Position numbers and translations under genes: made by a program. Below are positions 8,359 through 16,921 of a DNA stretch of 45,588 nt, one piece after another; within the stretch, counting starts at the first letter, position 1; each line of letters opens with the position of its first letter. The DNA lies in assembly GCA_947475415.1 (NCBI GenBank), contig CANJLH010000026.1, positions 1-45,588 of the forward strand, in the 5' to 3' direction. Origin of the DNA: Caulobacteraceae bacterium. Its GTDB lineage: Bacteria; Pseudomonadota; Alphaproteobacteria; Caulobacterales; Caulobacteraceae. The notes below the pieces were generated by a model. It was given only the letters and a program-made list of their open reading frames with translations, did not search any database and was not told where the DNA came from.

Positions 8359-9615
8359 ATGAGTGAAACCCTTGAGCGTGTGCCGATCAAGGTGCGGCGT
8401 CCCGACAGCTGGCCCGATATTCCGGCCCATGTGCCGCTGAATCTGGTCCATGAGCTCGACTACCTCGATGTGAACACCCTCGCCGACCCGTTCGCCGGCA
8501 CCAAGGACATCTACAAGGATCTGCCGCCGGTGTTCTTCTCGCCGTTCACGCGGCCGATGATGTACAAGGGCCTGTGGGTGGTCACCCGCTACGAGGACAT
8601 CCGCGAAGTCTACCAGAACAACGACCGCTATTCGAACGCGGGAGCGGCGAACTTTCAGCAGCTGGTGGGCGAGACCTTCCAGTCGCTGCCACTGTCGGCG
8701 GATCCGCCGGAGCACGGCAAGTATCGGCTGCTGCTGAATCCCTGGTTCTCACCCAAGGCGGTCAGCGTGCTTGAGCCGCAGATGAAGGCGGTGATCAACG
8801 ACCTGATCGACAGCTTTATCGACAAGGGCGAGTGCGACGTCGCCTACGATTTCGGCCGCATCTATCCGGTGAAGGTGTTCATGGATCTGATGGGCTTCCC
8901 GTTCGAGAAGTTCGAGGACTTCCTGCAATGGGAATACGCCATCCTGCATTCCTTCGGGAACGCCGAGAAGATCGCCTGGGGCGTGCAAGGCGCCCTGGAC
9001 TTTCTGCGCGGCTTTATCGAGGAGGTCCGCAAGACCCCTAACGAAAAGCTCGGCAGCGGCATCGTCCACGGCCTGATCGATGGGCGTCCGGCGACGGAAG
9101 ATGAGATCATCGGCACGATGTTCTTCCTGTGGGTCGGCGGTCTGGACACGGTGGCGGCCACCACCTCGCTGATGTTCCGCCGGATGGCCCTGGACACCGC
9201 CCTGCAGCAACAGCTGCGCGACAATCCCAGCCTGGTCCCCGAGGCGATCGAGGAGTTCATGCGCATGCAGCCGCTGGTCAACTCCACCCGCCTGGTCAAG
9301 GTCGATCACGAGATCCGCGGCGTGAAGATCAAGAAGGGCGACAGCATCATGTGCTACAACGCCGCCGGCAACTTCGATCCGGAAGAATTTGAGAATCCGC
9401 GCGAGTTCCGCCTGGACCGTCCGGCCAACCGCCACTTCACCCTGGCCGGCGGATCGCACCGCTGCCTGGGCTCGCACTTGGCGCGGCGCGAGCTTCGCCT
9501 GGCGCTGAGCGAATTCCTGCGCCGCGTACCGCCGTTCCGCCTGAAGCATGACGCCAGCATGGATGTCTATCCCGGGCTGATCGCCGTGCCGCGCCTGCCG
9601 ATCACCTGGTCCTGA
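8359..9615 (+). CDS. cytochrome P450 (bacterial class I type)
   Basis: The 418-residue soluble P450 has its hallmarks in order: the oxygen-binding I-helix G260-G-L-D-T264, the K-helix E299-F-M-R302, and the heme loop FTLAGGSHRCLG with the cysteine ligand at C369, followed by LARREL. It would hydroxylate a hydrophobic substrate using electrons from a ferredoxin and reductase, neither of which is encoded in this window. CGGAGGTCCCG precedes the ATG. Its 3' end overlaps the convergent VOC gene by 14 bases. It is monocistronic and divergent from the lipocalin-like gene. The family resembles P450s acting on terpenes, steroids or aromatics, but the substrate cannot be stated. Confidence 0.93.
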   Translation: MSETLERVPIKVRRPDSWPDIPAHVPLNLVHELDYLDVNTLADPFAGTKDIYKDLPPVFFSPFTRPMMYKGLWVVTRYEDIREVYQNNDRYSNAGAANFQQLVGETFQSLPLSADPPEHGKYRLLLNPWFSPKAVSVLEPQMKAVINDLIDSFIDKGECDVAYDFGRIYPVKVFMDLMGFPFEKFEDFLQWEYAILHSFGNAEKIAWGVQGALDFLRGFIEEVRKTPNEKLGSGIVHGLIDGRPATEDEIIGTMFFLWVGGLDTVAATTSLMFRRMALDTALQQQLRDNPSLVPEAIEEFMRMQPLVNSTRLVKVDHEIRGVKIKKGDSIMCYNAAGNFDPEEFENPREFRLDRPANRHFTLAGGSHRCLGSHLARRELRLALSEFLRRVPPFRLKHDASMDVYPGLIAVPRLPITWS

Positions 9616-9994
9616 CTTCGGCGACCGACCAGGCCCGGACCTCGAGGACGTGGCCGTTGGGGTCCTCGAAATAGACCCCGCGGTCACCGTCGGCCTCGGC
9701 GATCCGCCCGTCCCTCAAGGCCGGCAGGAACGGGCCGCTGCCATAGGTGAGACCCTCGCTGCGGATGCGTTCGAGGATGATGTTGAACTCCGCCTCGCTG
9801 GTGCGGAACGCATAGTGGTTGGAGGGAACTTCGCGGCTAGTGGCGAAAAACACCGTCAGCTTCTCGTTCACCCGCACGCCGGTGAACAGGCCGCCCGGGT
9901 TCTCGTCGAATTCCAAACCCAGGGTGCGCGCGAAAAAGCGGCCGGAGCCCACCTTGTCGCGGGTGCGGATGATTGTGTGGTCGAGCTCAAGCAT
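9602..9994 (-). CDS. VOC/glyoxalase-like protein
   Basis: This 130-residue protein is one vicinal-oxygen-chelate domain pair: MLELDHTIIRTRDKVGSGRF with the N-terminal His-containing strand, then YFEDPNGHVLEVRAW with the C-terminal Glu-containing strand. The family includes glyoxalase I, extradiol dioxygenases, epimerases and fosfomycin- or bleomycin-resistance proteins. The spacing of HTII and the final E ligand is normal, so metal binding is plausible. The start at 9994 follows AGGGAGCC; the frame stays open far upstream but without coding character. The gene is convergent with the P450. A ring-cleaving or isomerising role in the pathway is possible but unproven. Confidence 0.75.
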   Translation of the reverse strand: MLELDHTIIRTRDKVGSGRFFARTLGLEFDENPGGLFTGVRVNEKLTVFFATSREVPSNHYAFRTSEAEFNIILERIRSEGLTYGSGPFLPALRDGRIAEADGDRGVYFEDPNGHVLEVRAWSVAEVRTR

Positions 9995-10202
9995 CCCACG
10001 GCTCCCTGAGCTGGCGGCTGACGGGCGGACAGGCCCGCAAGCTAAGGGCGCCGGGGCTTCCAAGTCCATGGGGCGGCGCCGGTCCTGAGCGAGGATGGTT
10101 TTCCGTGGCGGCGCGGATTTTTCCGGCCTAGACATATGCCGCCTTCGCCTCGCCAAATTCGCACCAAGGCCCGCGCAAATGCCATCTTTCCAACCCAATA
10201 CG

Positions 10203-11183
10203 ATGACCGAACCGGTGCTTGAGCCGGACCTGCAGATCTGCGACCCGCACCACCACCTGTGGGTCCGCGAGGGCTGGCCGCGATACCTGCTGGATGAATT
10301 CGCCGAGGACATCCGCGAAAGCGGCCACAGGATTGAGGAGACCGTCTTCGTCGAGGCGCACGCGTTCTATGCGCACGGGCGGCCCAAGGGCTTCGAGTTC
10401 GTCGCCGAGACCGAGGCCATGGCCGGGATCGCCGCCATGGCCGAGAGCGGCGCCTGGGGCCGCACCCGCATCTGCGCCGGCATCGTTGCGCGGGCCGAAC
10501 TGCTGATGGGCGCCGTGGTCGCCGAAGTGCTCGAGTCTCACGCCAGGGCCGGCGCCGGACGGTTACGCGGCATTCGGGCCTCAGGCGCCTGGCACCCCGG
10601 CGATTCGATCCGCAACTCGCACACCAGCCCGCCCCCGGGCCTCTATGGCATGGCGGATTTCCGCGAGGGCTTCGCCAAGCTTGCGGAGTTCGGTCTCAGC
10701 TTCGAGGCCTGGCAGTACCACACCCAGATCGGCGACGTGATCGACTTGGCCCGCGCCTTTCCAGATACAATGATCATGCTGAACCACGCTGGCGGGCCGC
10801 TTGGCATCGGCCCCTACAAGGGCAAGCATGCTGAAGTCTTTCCGGGCTGGGCGGCCGACATCCGCGAGATCGGCAAGCTGCCCAACGTCTATGTCAAGCT
10901 GGGTGGGCTGGGCATGCCCATCAACGGCTTCGAGTTCCACAAGCGCGCAGCCCCGCCAGGCTCTGAAGAGCTCGCGGCCACCTGGCGGCCATATATTGAA
11001 ACCTGCATCGAAGCGTTCGGCGTGGAACGGGCGGTGTTCGAGAGCAACTTCCCGGTCGACCGGACCTCATGCAGCTACGGTGTCCTTTGGAACGCCTTCA
11101 AGCGCATCGCCGCCGGCTGCAGCGCCGAGGAGAAGGCCGCGCTGTTCCGCGAAAATGCACTGCGATTCTATCGGTGCGCATGA
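10203..11183 (+). CDS. amidohydrolase family protein (PF04909-type TIM barrel)
   Basis: The 326-residue protein opens with CDPHHHLW at residues 13-20, the metal-binding strand of amidohydrolase-2 enzymes, and ends with ESNFPVDRTS, carrying the conserved aspartate. The middle motif MIMLNHAGGP provides another expected histidine. The subgroup resembles lactonases and L-fuconolactonase-like hydrolases that open lactone rings. The start MTEPVLEP (10203) places HHH normally; a further in-frame ATG at 10179 is an alternative. It is followed 102 bases later by a second amidohydrolase on the same strand, so the two may be one transcript. Hydrolysis of a lactone intermediate made by the P450 or dehydrogenases is an inference. 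Confidence 0.82.
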   Translation: MTEPVLEPDLQICDPHHHLWVREGWPRYLLDEFAEDIRESGHRIEETVFVEAHAFYAHGRPKGFEFVAETEAMAGIAAMAESGAWGRTRICAGIVARAELLMGAVVAEVLESHARAGAGRLRGIRASGAWHPGDSIRNSHTSPPPGLYGMADFREGFAKLAEFGLSFEAWQYHTQIGDVIDLARAFPDTMIMLNHAGGPLGIGPYKGKHAEVFPGWAADIREIGKLPNVYVKLGGLGMPINGFEFHKRAAPPGSEELAATWRPYIETCIEAFGVERAVFESNFPVDRTSCSYGVLWNAFKRIAAGCSAEEKAALFRENALRFYRCA

Positions 11184-11285
11184 GCATCTGAGGGGCCGGA
11201 ATTCACAGGGTCCCGCCCTTGACTTGCGAGCGGCAGGAGAGCGACGATCTGCAGCGAACGGTTGGATGACTCCATGGAGGACAGC

Positions 11286-12623
11286 ATGCCTAACATGCAG
11301 ATGGACGATCTGGTCCTGGTCAGTGTCGATGATCACGTGATCGAACCCAAGGACGCCTTCATCAAGCATTTCCCCGAGCGGCTGAAGAGCAAGGCTCCCC
11401 ACGTTGTGCGCAGCAAGGGCGCGGCTGGCCAGGAAGTCGACGCCTGGTATTGGGAAGGCCAGCGCTACCCCACCTTCGGGCTGAACGCCGTGGTGGGCCG
11501 GCCGCGCAGCGAATACGGCATGGAGCCGTCGAACTTCGATCAGATCCGTGAGGGCACCTGGGACATCAAGCAGCGCATTGATGACATGAACGTCAATGGC
11601 GTGCTGGGATCGCTGAACTTCCCCACCTTCCCGAGCTTTGGCGGCAAGGTCTTCCATGAGACGGCGGACAAGGCCATGGCCCTGGTCGCGGTGCAGGCCT
11701 ACAACGACTGGCATATCCTCGAATGGTGCGCCTACGAGCCGGGGCGGATGATCCCCCTGGCGATCCTGCCCCTATGGAGCGTGCCCGAGACCGTCGCCGA
11801 GTTGAAGCGTGTCTCCAAGATGGGGTGCCACGCGGTGACCTTCCCGGACAATCCCGCCTTGGTCGGCCTGCCCAGCCTGCACGACCCGGTGTGGGAGCCA
11901 GTCTGGAAGACCTGCACCGAGCTGCAGATCGTGCTGAATTGCCACATCGGCACCGGCTCGCGCGCCGCCCACCCGTCGGAACTGTCGCCCATCGACGCCT
12001 ATATAACCTCCATGCCCATGTCGATCGCCAACAGCGCCGCCGACTGGACCTTCGCCTCGTTCTGGAATCGCTACCCGAACCTACGGATGTGCCTGTCCGA
12101 GGGCGGGATCGGCTGGGTGCCCTATTTCCTCGAGCGCGCCGACTTCACCTATGAGCACCATCATGAGTGGACCTTCTCGGATTTCGGGGCCGGGAAGCCC
12201 TCCGACGTCTTCAAGCGCCAGATCATCACCTGCTTCATCGATGACAAGTTCGGCCTGGAAAACCTCGGCGCCATGAACGAGGATATGGTGGCCTGGGAGT
12301 GCGACTATCCGCACTCCGACGCTGTCTGGCCCAAGTGCCCGGAATACTTCTGGGCCACGGTGCAGAAGCTGACTGACGCGCAGATCAACAAGGTCTCCCA
12401 CGCCAACGTCATGCGCGAGTATAATTACGACCCGTTCTCGATCCTCGGCGGCCGCGCCAACTGCACCGTCGGCGCCCTGCGCGCCAAGGCGACCCACGTG
12501 GATACGAGCATCCGCGCCAACCTGGGCGGGCTGAAAGCCGAGACCGAGGCCTATTTCGGCTACGGCAAGGAGAAGAAGCCGGTGACGTCCGGCCAGATTC
12601 TCAAGATGTACGCCTCGGCCTGA
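11286..12623 (+). CDS. amidohydrolase/decarboxylase-like protein (ACMSD superfamily)
   Basis: The 445-residue protein starts VLVSVDDHVIEP (residues 10-21), an amidohydrolase-2 variant in which the usual HxH strand is SVDDH. Later blocks are NCHIGTGSRAAHPS and WECDYPHSDAVWP, which supply the metal-binding His and Asp. This layout is common in actinobacterial and sphingomonad proteins annotated as amidohydrolase, related to aminocarboxymuconate-semialdehyde decarboxylase and gamma-resorcylate decarboxylase. It is somewhat longer than ACMSD itself. The start at 11286 has GGAGG five bases upstream, better than the in-frame ATGs at 11262 and 11274. It probably acts on a carboxylate or C-C bond in the same pathway as its neighbour. 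Confidence 0.82.
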   Translation: MPNMQMDDLVLVSVDDHVIEPKDAFIKHFPERLKSKAPHVVRSKGAAGQEVDAWYWEGQRYPTFGLNAVVGRPRSEYGMEPSNFDQIREGTWDIKQRIDDMNVNGVLGSLNFPTFPSFGGKVFHETADKAMALVAVQAYNDWHILEWCAYEPGRMIPLAILPLWSVPETVAELKRVSKMGCHAVTFPDNPALVGLPSLHDPVWEPVWKTCTELQIVLNCHIGTGSRAAHPSELSPIDAYITSMPMSIANSAADWTFASFWNRYPNLRMCLSEGGIGWVPYFLERADFTYEHHHEWTFSDFGAGKPSDVFKRQIITCFIDDKFGLENLGAMNEDMVAWECDYPHSDAVWPKCPEYFWATVQKLTDAQINKVSHANVMREYNYDPFSILGGRANCTVGALRAKATHVDTSIRANLGGLKAETEAYFGYGKEKKPVTSGQILKMYASA

Positions 12624-12635
12624 TCTGACTAGCGC

Positions 12636-13445
12636 CTATCGCCAGATCGCCAGGCGGCGCGCGGCGTCTGCCGCCAGGCGGACGCGTTCCAGCGGTGAAA
12701 CGCCCGCCTCAGCCCGGCCGCGCATCGGGGTCTCCAGGGCCACGACCAGGTCCTGCGGAAGGGCCTTGAGCAACGCCGCCAGCGGCAGTTCGCCGTCCCC
12801 CGGCGCCAGGCGCTCGTTCATGGCCTCATACATGTAACCCTCATCATCCGGGGACAGCGCCGGCGCGTCGCAGAGTTGCGCAAATCCGATCGATTGCGGA
12901 TCCAGGGCCGCCACATCGGCCGGGGTTTCGCCGCCTCGGGCCAGATGCAAGGCGTCCACCAGGATCTGCAGGCCCGGATACTGGCCGCTGTTCACCAACG
13001 TTGCGGCCTCGCGCAGCGAGCGCACCTGCGACAGGCGCAGGAATTCCAACGTCACCCCCATCTCCAGGTCGACCGCCATTTCGCAGAACCCGGCCATCAG
13101 GTCGCTGGCTCGGGAACGGTCGGTCTCCCATACCGAGATGTTGAACCGCGGCGCGCCAAGTTCGCGCATCAACTCGATGGCCGCTCGGGCCCGGGTGAGA
13201 TCGGTCTCCGGCGCCACCGACACCCCCTCTACCAGGTCGATGGTAATGCCGGTCTCCTTGAGCGCGCGGGCGGTTTCGGCGCGTAAGCCGGCATCTTCGA
13301 GCAGGGAGGCCTGGCTGGTCATCATCGCCGAGAGCGCCGCCGATATGCTCACCCCGCCACAGCCCGCCGCGGCGGCGATCCGCACCAGCTCCGGCGGCGA
13401 GACCCCCGGCAGGGTCAGATAACCGAGCGATAGCTTATGGGCCAT
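12636..13445 (-). CDS. sugar phosphate isomerase/epimerase-like TIM barrel (copy 1)
   Basis: The 269-residue protein is a xylose-isomerase-like TIM barrel (AP-endonuclease-2 superfamily): GYLTLPGVSPPELVRIAAAA opens the barrel, VTLEFLRLSQVRSL and LQILVDALHLARGG carry the metal-binding Glu and Asp/His, and LVVALETPM gives the last Glu. It ends SPLERVRLAADAARRLA, matching the paralogue at 22664-23497 (TPLERVRRLVQSTRRV). It is the last gene of the eight-gene minus-strand operon, 34 bases after the VOC gene. The start MAHKLSLG follows a GGAGTCTGGAC-like ribosome site; the frame is open further upstream without similarity. The reaction is probably an isomerisation of a hydroxy-keto intermediate; the substrate is unknown. 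Confidence 0.8.
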   Translation of the reverse strand: MAHKLSLGYLTLPGVSPPELVRIAAAAGCGGVSISAALSAMMTSQASLLEDAGLRAETARALKETGITIDLVEGVSVAPETDLTRARAAIELMRELGAPRFNISVWETDRSRASDLMAGFCEMAVDLEMGVTLEFLRLSQVRSLREAATLVNSGQYPGLQILVDALHLARGGETPADVAALDPQSIGFAQLCDAPALSPDDEGYMYEAMNERLAPGDGELPLAALLKALPQDLVVALETPMRGRAEAGVSPLERVRLAADAARRLAIWR

Positions 13446-13479
13446 GTCCAGACTCCATCCCGAGCCGCGCCGGGCGCTG

Positions 13480-13959
13480 TCAGTTCCTGGGCACGTCGGC
13501 GAAGAAGTCCGGTTGGCCGGACTTGGTCCACACATACTCCAGATGATGCCCTAAATGCTCCACCGCGTCAGCGTAGACGTATTCCAAGCTCTCTCCCGCC
13601 TTGCCGTGGCGCAGGATCGCCATGTTCTCAGCTTCGAGCGCCGCCATCACCTCGTCCCAGCGCGCTTGATCGCCCACCAGATAGCCCAGGTGATGCAGAC
13701 GGATGCCCTTGGCCGGCATGGCCGGCGCATATAGCGGTGCGGCCTCGCGGATCGGTTGGATCAGCTCCACCATGGTTTCGCCGATCCAGGCCAGGCCTAC
13801 CCGGTTGGGGTAGGGGTCGTCGGGCCGCGCGGCGGCGTTGTCGAACACCCAGAAACGCGGCGCGGCGAACCGGTCCCGATAGACGGCGAGAGCCGCGTCC
13901 AGGTCAGTCGTCACATAGCCGAGCTGAAAGAACCCGTGCTGCAACCCAGGCATGGACAT
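13480..13959 (-). CDS. VOC-family protein (glyoxalase-like), operon member
   Basis: The 159-residue vicinal-oxygen-chelate protein begins GFFQLGYVTTDLDAALAVYR and has IRLHHLGYLVGDQARWDEVM as its second half, each with the betaalphabetabetabeta pattern. H93-H94 in the second half and HLEYVWTKSG near the end provide possible metal ligands (H and E). It is distinct from the VOC protein at 9602. AGGG lies upstream of ATGTCCATG, so initiation could be at 13959 or 13953. It lies between an SDR and the TIM-barrel gene in the same operon. It may be a dioxygenase, lyase or isomerase acting on a pathway intermediate. Confidence 0.78.
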   Translation of the reverse strand: MSMPGLQHGFFQLGYVTTDLDAALAVYRDRFAAPRFWVFDNAAARPDDPYPNRVGLAWIGETMVELIQPIREAAPLYAPAMPAKGIRLHHLGYLVGDQARWDEVMAALEAENMAILRHGKAGESLEYVYADAVEHLGHHLEYVWTKSGQPDFFADVPRN

Positions 13960-14031
13960 CCCTATCTTTTTTCAGAACTTCCCGATCCTCGCATCATTGA
14001 CCGGACGACGGGGTCACGACAACCCGGCGGC

Positions 14032-14853
14032 CTAGTAGATTACGCCGCGTACGGCGGGCGTCACCCCACCGTCGACCCGCAGGTCCGTGCCGGTGATAAA
14101 CGAAGCCTGGTCCGAACAGAGGAAATCCACCGCCGCTGCGATATCCACCGGAGAGCCCCAGCGGCCGAGCGGTGTGCTATCCACGATGCGGCTAGTATCG
14201 GGCGCGGATTGGGCCTCCCTGCGGCCCATCGGCGTCCAGATCAGCCCCGGCGACACCGAGGCGATCCGCGCACCCCGCGCGCCCCAGGGGCCCGACCGCA
14301 GACCGCAGATGCGGATCACCGCGCGCTTCGACTGCGCGTAAGCGGTCCGGCGCAAGTCGGCGTTCGGCTCGGTAATCCGCGCCAGATGGACCTCGATGCG
14401 GGCCAGAAAGTCGTGGGCCATCGGCGAAGCCATCAACGCGTCAATCTCCGGATCGCGCACTGCGGTATGGGCGGCCATCGACGCCAACAGCACCGCCGCC
14501 AGACCCTCCGATAAATTCCGTTCCAGGGCCAGCAGCAGGCGCTCGGTCCCGATAAGGTTGATGCTCAGGATCGCGTCCCAGTCGGCCAGCGCCGGAGACA
14601 GGCCGGCGGTATGCGCCACCGCGCCAATCGCGCCGGCCTCGGCGATGATGGCGTCGGCGACGCCGGGAAGGCTGAGGTCGCCGGATGCGGTGGCGCGGAC
14701 GACATAGCCTTCCTCTCGCAAGGATTCCGCCATCGCCGCCAGCGGCTCATCGCGAAGATCGGCCAGCACCAGATCATAGCGGCGACCGAGCTGGCGGGCG
14801 CAGGCTCGTCCCATGCCGCCGTAGGCTCCGGTGATCAGGGCGGTCTTGCGCAT
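14032..14853 (-). CDS. SDR-family NAD(P)-dependent oxidoreductase (copy 1)
   Basis: The 273-residue short-chain dehydrogenase has the cofactor motif TALITGAYGGMGRA, AHTAGLSPAL in place of the usual NNAG, the catalytic serine region VLLASMAAH, and Y-A-Q-S-K as the YxxxK pair. C-terminal blocks SPGLIWTPMG and TGTDLRVDGGVTPA are typical of classical SDRs. The start at 14853 follows GCAGGAGAG; the upstream extension has no similarity. It lies 61 bases after the MFS gene in the eight-gene operon. It would interconvert an alcohol and a ketone of the pathway substrate. Two other SDRs in the window (16922, 21819) are different enough to act on different steps. Confidence 0.88.
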   Translation of the reverse strand: MRKTALITGAYGGMGRACARQLGRRYDLVLADLRDEPLAAMAESLREEGYVVRATASGDLSLPGVADAIIAEAGAIGAVAHTAGLSPALADWDAILSINLIGTERLLLALERNLSEGLAAVLLASMAAHTAVRDPEIDALMASPMAHDFLARIEVHLARITEPNADLRRTAYAQSKRAVIRICGLRSGPWGARGARIASVSPGLIWTPMGRREAQSAPDTSRIVDSTPLGRWGSPVDIAAAVDFLCSDQASFITGTDLRVDGGVTPAVRGVIY

Positions 14854-14914
14854 CGCACTCTCCTGCCATTTATCCCAATCAACACAAGGGCTCGCCCCTG
14901 CCGGGGGGAGGTCG

Positions 14915-16237
14915 TCAGGTCGATTCCTTGGCCGCGACTGTGAGAGCGTGATCGCGCCGCACCCACACCGCGCCAATGAACGCAGGTATAGCCGGCAGCG
15001 CCGAGGTCAGGCACATGATGGCCAGGGAATGGCGCACGGCCAGATCGCCGAACCGCGGTGTCATGAAGTCGCTCAGCGCGCCGATGATCAGTGGCGCTAT
15101 GCCCGTGCCGACGAACACCGATGCCAGTCCCATGAACACCGAGGCGCTCGCCCGCATATGCGGCGGCGCCAGGGTCTGACCCAGCGTGTAGCCTGTAGGG
15201 ACATGCACGGTCAGCAGCATCATGCCAAGGAACAGGCACGGGATCGCGAGCCACAGGGTCGGCGCGGCAGTGAACCCGATCAGCAATGGCGTGGCGACCA
15301 GGGGTCCGGCGCCGGCGACCCACAGATAGCCCCGCAGATCACGCCGTCCGGCCCGGTCGGCGAGCAACCCGCCCAGCATGTTGCCGCAAATCAGCGAGGC
15401 GGCGATTGCAATCCCGAATGTCGCGCCGACCACGCCGGGCGGCAGATGGTGCACACGGATCAGGAAGGTGGGCCCCCAGATCAGGGTCCCGTAACCCGGC
15501 AGGGCGGCGAGACCGATGGTCAGCACCAGGCAACGGTAGCTCGGCATGCGCCACAGGGTTCGCAGGGTGACTCCGAAATGGGTCGGGGCGGCCGGTTGGA
15601 CGCGTCCGTCGGCCATGCCTCGCGGGATATCCGGCAGCATAAGCAGCACGATGGCCAGCAGCACCCCGGGCGCACCAACGATGAAGAAGCTCACCCGCCA
15701 GTCGAAGGCCTGCAACAACAGCCCGCCCAGCAGCACCCCCAAGCCTATGCCAAGGGACTGGGCGCTTGACAGCACGCCGATGGCGCGCCCGCGGCTGGTG
15801 AGCGGATAAAGATCGGAGATTATCGCATGGCTGGCCGGGACCCCGCCGCTCTCGGCCGCGGCGACACCGATCCGCGTCGCCGCCAGTTGCCAGAACGCCT
15901 GGGCCACGCCGCCCAGGCTGGTCATTACGCTCCACACAATGACGCAGGCGGCCAGCACCCGGCGGCGGTCGAAGCGATCCGACAACCAAGCCAGCGGTAT
16001 CGACATCGTCGCATAGCAGCCGGCGAACACCAGCCCGGCCAACAGGCCCATCACCGTGTCGGAGACGCCGAAGGTTTCCTTGATCGGCTGTATCAGCATC
16101 GAAACGATCTGGCGGTCGATGTAGTTGAACACCGCCACCAGGCACAGGATCGCCACCACCCCGTTGCGGCGGCGCGGGGTCCAGACCTTGCTACCGATCG
16201 TGAACCCGGATGATTCCTGCGGCGTGGCTGCGCTCAT
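14915..16237 (-). CDS. MFS transporter, spinster-like (paralogue of 5706-7025)
   Basis: The 440-residue carrier shares with the protein at 5706 the stretch VAVFNYIDRQIVSMLIQPIK and the VWSVMTSLGGVAQAFWQL and RIGVAAAESGGVPA blocks, so the two arose from one ancestor. Twelve hydrophobic segments can be counted roughly. I place the start at 16237 (MSAATPQES); an in-frame start at 16333 would add 32 residues with an Arg-rich, non-membrane character. It is the fourth gene of the operon, after the SnoaL-like gene. It is likely an importer or exporter of the compound handled by the operon; having two carriers suggests two substrates or uptake and efflux. Confidence 0.87.
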   Translation of the reverse strand: MSAATPQESSGFTIGSKVWTPRRRNGVVAILCLVAVFNYIDRQIVSMLIQPIKETFGVSDTVMGLLAGLVFAGCYATMSIPLAWLSDRFDRRRVLAACVIVWSVMTSLGGVAQAFWQLAATRIGVAAAESGGVPASHAIISDLYPLTSRGRAIGVLSSAQSLGIGLGVLLGGLLLQAFDWRVSFFIVGAPGVLLAIVLLMLPDIPRGMADGRVQPAAPTHFGVTLRTLWRMPSYRCLVLTIGLAALPGYGTLIWGPTFLIRVHHLPPGVVGATFGIAIAASLICGNMLGGLLADRAGRRDLRGYLWVAGAGPLVATPLLIGFTAAPTLWLAIPCLFLGMMLLTVHVPTGYTLGQTLAPPHMRASASVFMGLASVFVGTGIAPLIIGALSDFMTPRFGDLAVRHSLAIMCLTSALPAIPAFIGAVWVRRDHALTVAAKEST

Positions 16238-16385
16238 GTCGGCCCTGTTTTCATTTCGCCTGACGTACGCCGCACCGGCTGGCCATGTCACGCCGCTCCG
16301 CCGCTCGCTGCTGATGGCGGATTCATTCACCATAGGAGCAATCCCGCCAAGGCAAAGGCCCGACTGCCCGGGTTGGTCTGGCCTG

Positions 16386-16880
16386 CTACCGCGACAGCGA
16401 TGCGTTTCCCCCCAGCGGCTGGGTGCGGTGGATTTCCTCGATACGCAGGCGGGTCAGCTTAAGGGTCTTGATGTACCAGCGGCCGGCGATCTTCTCGTAG
16501 GTCTCGTGATAGTGGCCGTGGCTGCGCCGATAGACCGCCGGACTGTCGACGATGTCCTCCAGGAGCCAGATCGCCTTTGCGGTCGCAGGTGACAGCACCT
16601 CAATTTCGGCGGTGTGCCCTTGATGGACGGTCACCGTCTCGTGGCGGCTCGCCCGCACCATGTCGCGGATCTGCGCCCGACCGCTCGCCTGGATCTTATG
16701 ACCACCGTCGCCGCCCCAGGTCGAGACCGCCGAATCCACCTCCAGCACCGCATCCTCGGAGAAGGTGTCGGCGAATTCCTCCCATTGCTTGGTGTCCAGG
16801 GCGCGGAAGTAGCGCGCCTTGAGCTGCCGCAGCGCCTCGATCTCCACCAGCCGTTGCAGGGCGTCTGAACCGTCGGTCAT
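16386..16880 (-). CDS. SnoaL-like/NTF2-fold protein
   Basis: The 164-residue protein has the cone-shaped NTF2 fold signature of the SnoaL_4 type: ALRQLKARYFRALDTKQWEEF, a central TVHQGHTAEIEVLSP, then the strand pair HGHYHETYEKIAGRWYIKTL. Members are polyketide cyclases, ring-hydroxylating dioxygenase small-subunit-like proteins, steroid isomerases or dehydratases. It follows the SDR at 16922 by 41 bases. The start at 16880 (MTDGSD) has AGAGGAA upstream; a GTG at 16922, overlapping the SDR stop codon, is a second choice. Such proteins often catalyse isomerisation or dehydration next to SDRs and P450s, but no specific reaction can be given. Confidence 0.8.
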   Translation of the reverse strand: MTDGSDALQRLVEIEALRQLKARYFRALDTKQWEEFADTFSEDAVLEVDSAVSTWGGDGGHKIQASGRAQIRDMVRASRHETVTVHQGHTAEIEVLSPATAKAIWLLEDIVDSPAVYRRSHGHYHETYEKIAGRWYIKTLKLTRLRIEEIHRTQPLGGNASLSR

Positions 16881-16921
16881 ATGCTCGCTGTTCCTCTCGT
16901 TGGCCCGCGCACCTTCGTTCA

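Noticed and set aside
14831..15769. 312-codon plus frame opposite the second MFS gene
   Set aside because: Composition rich in Gln, Arg and His, typical of antisense to membrane proteins; the minus strand encodes a clear transporter.
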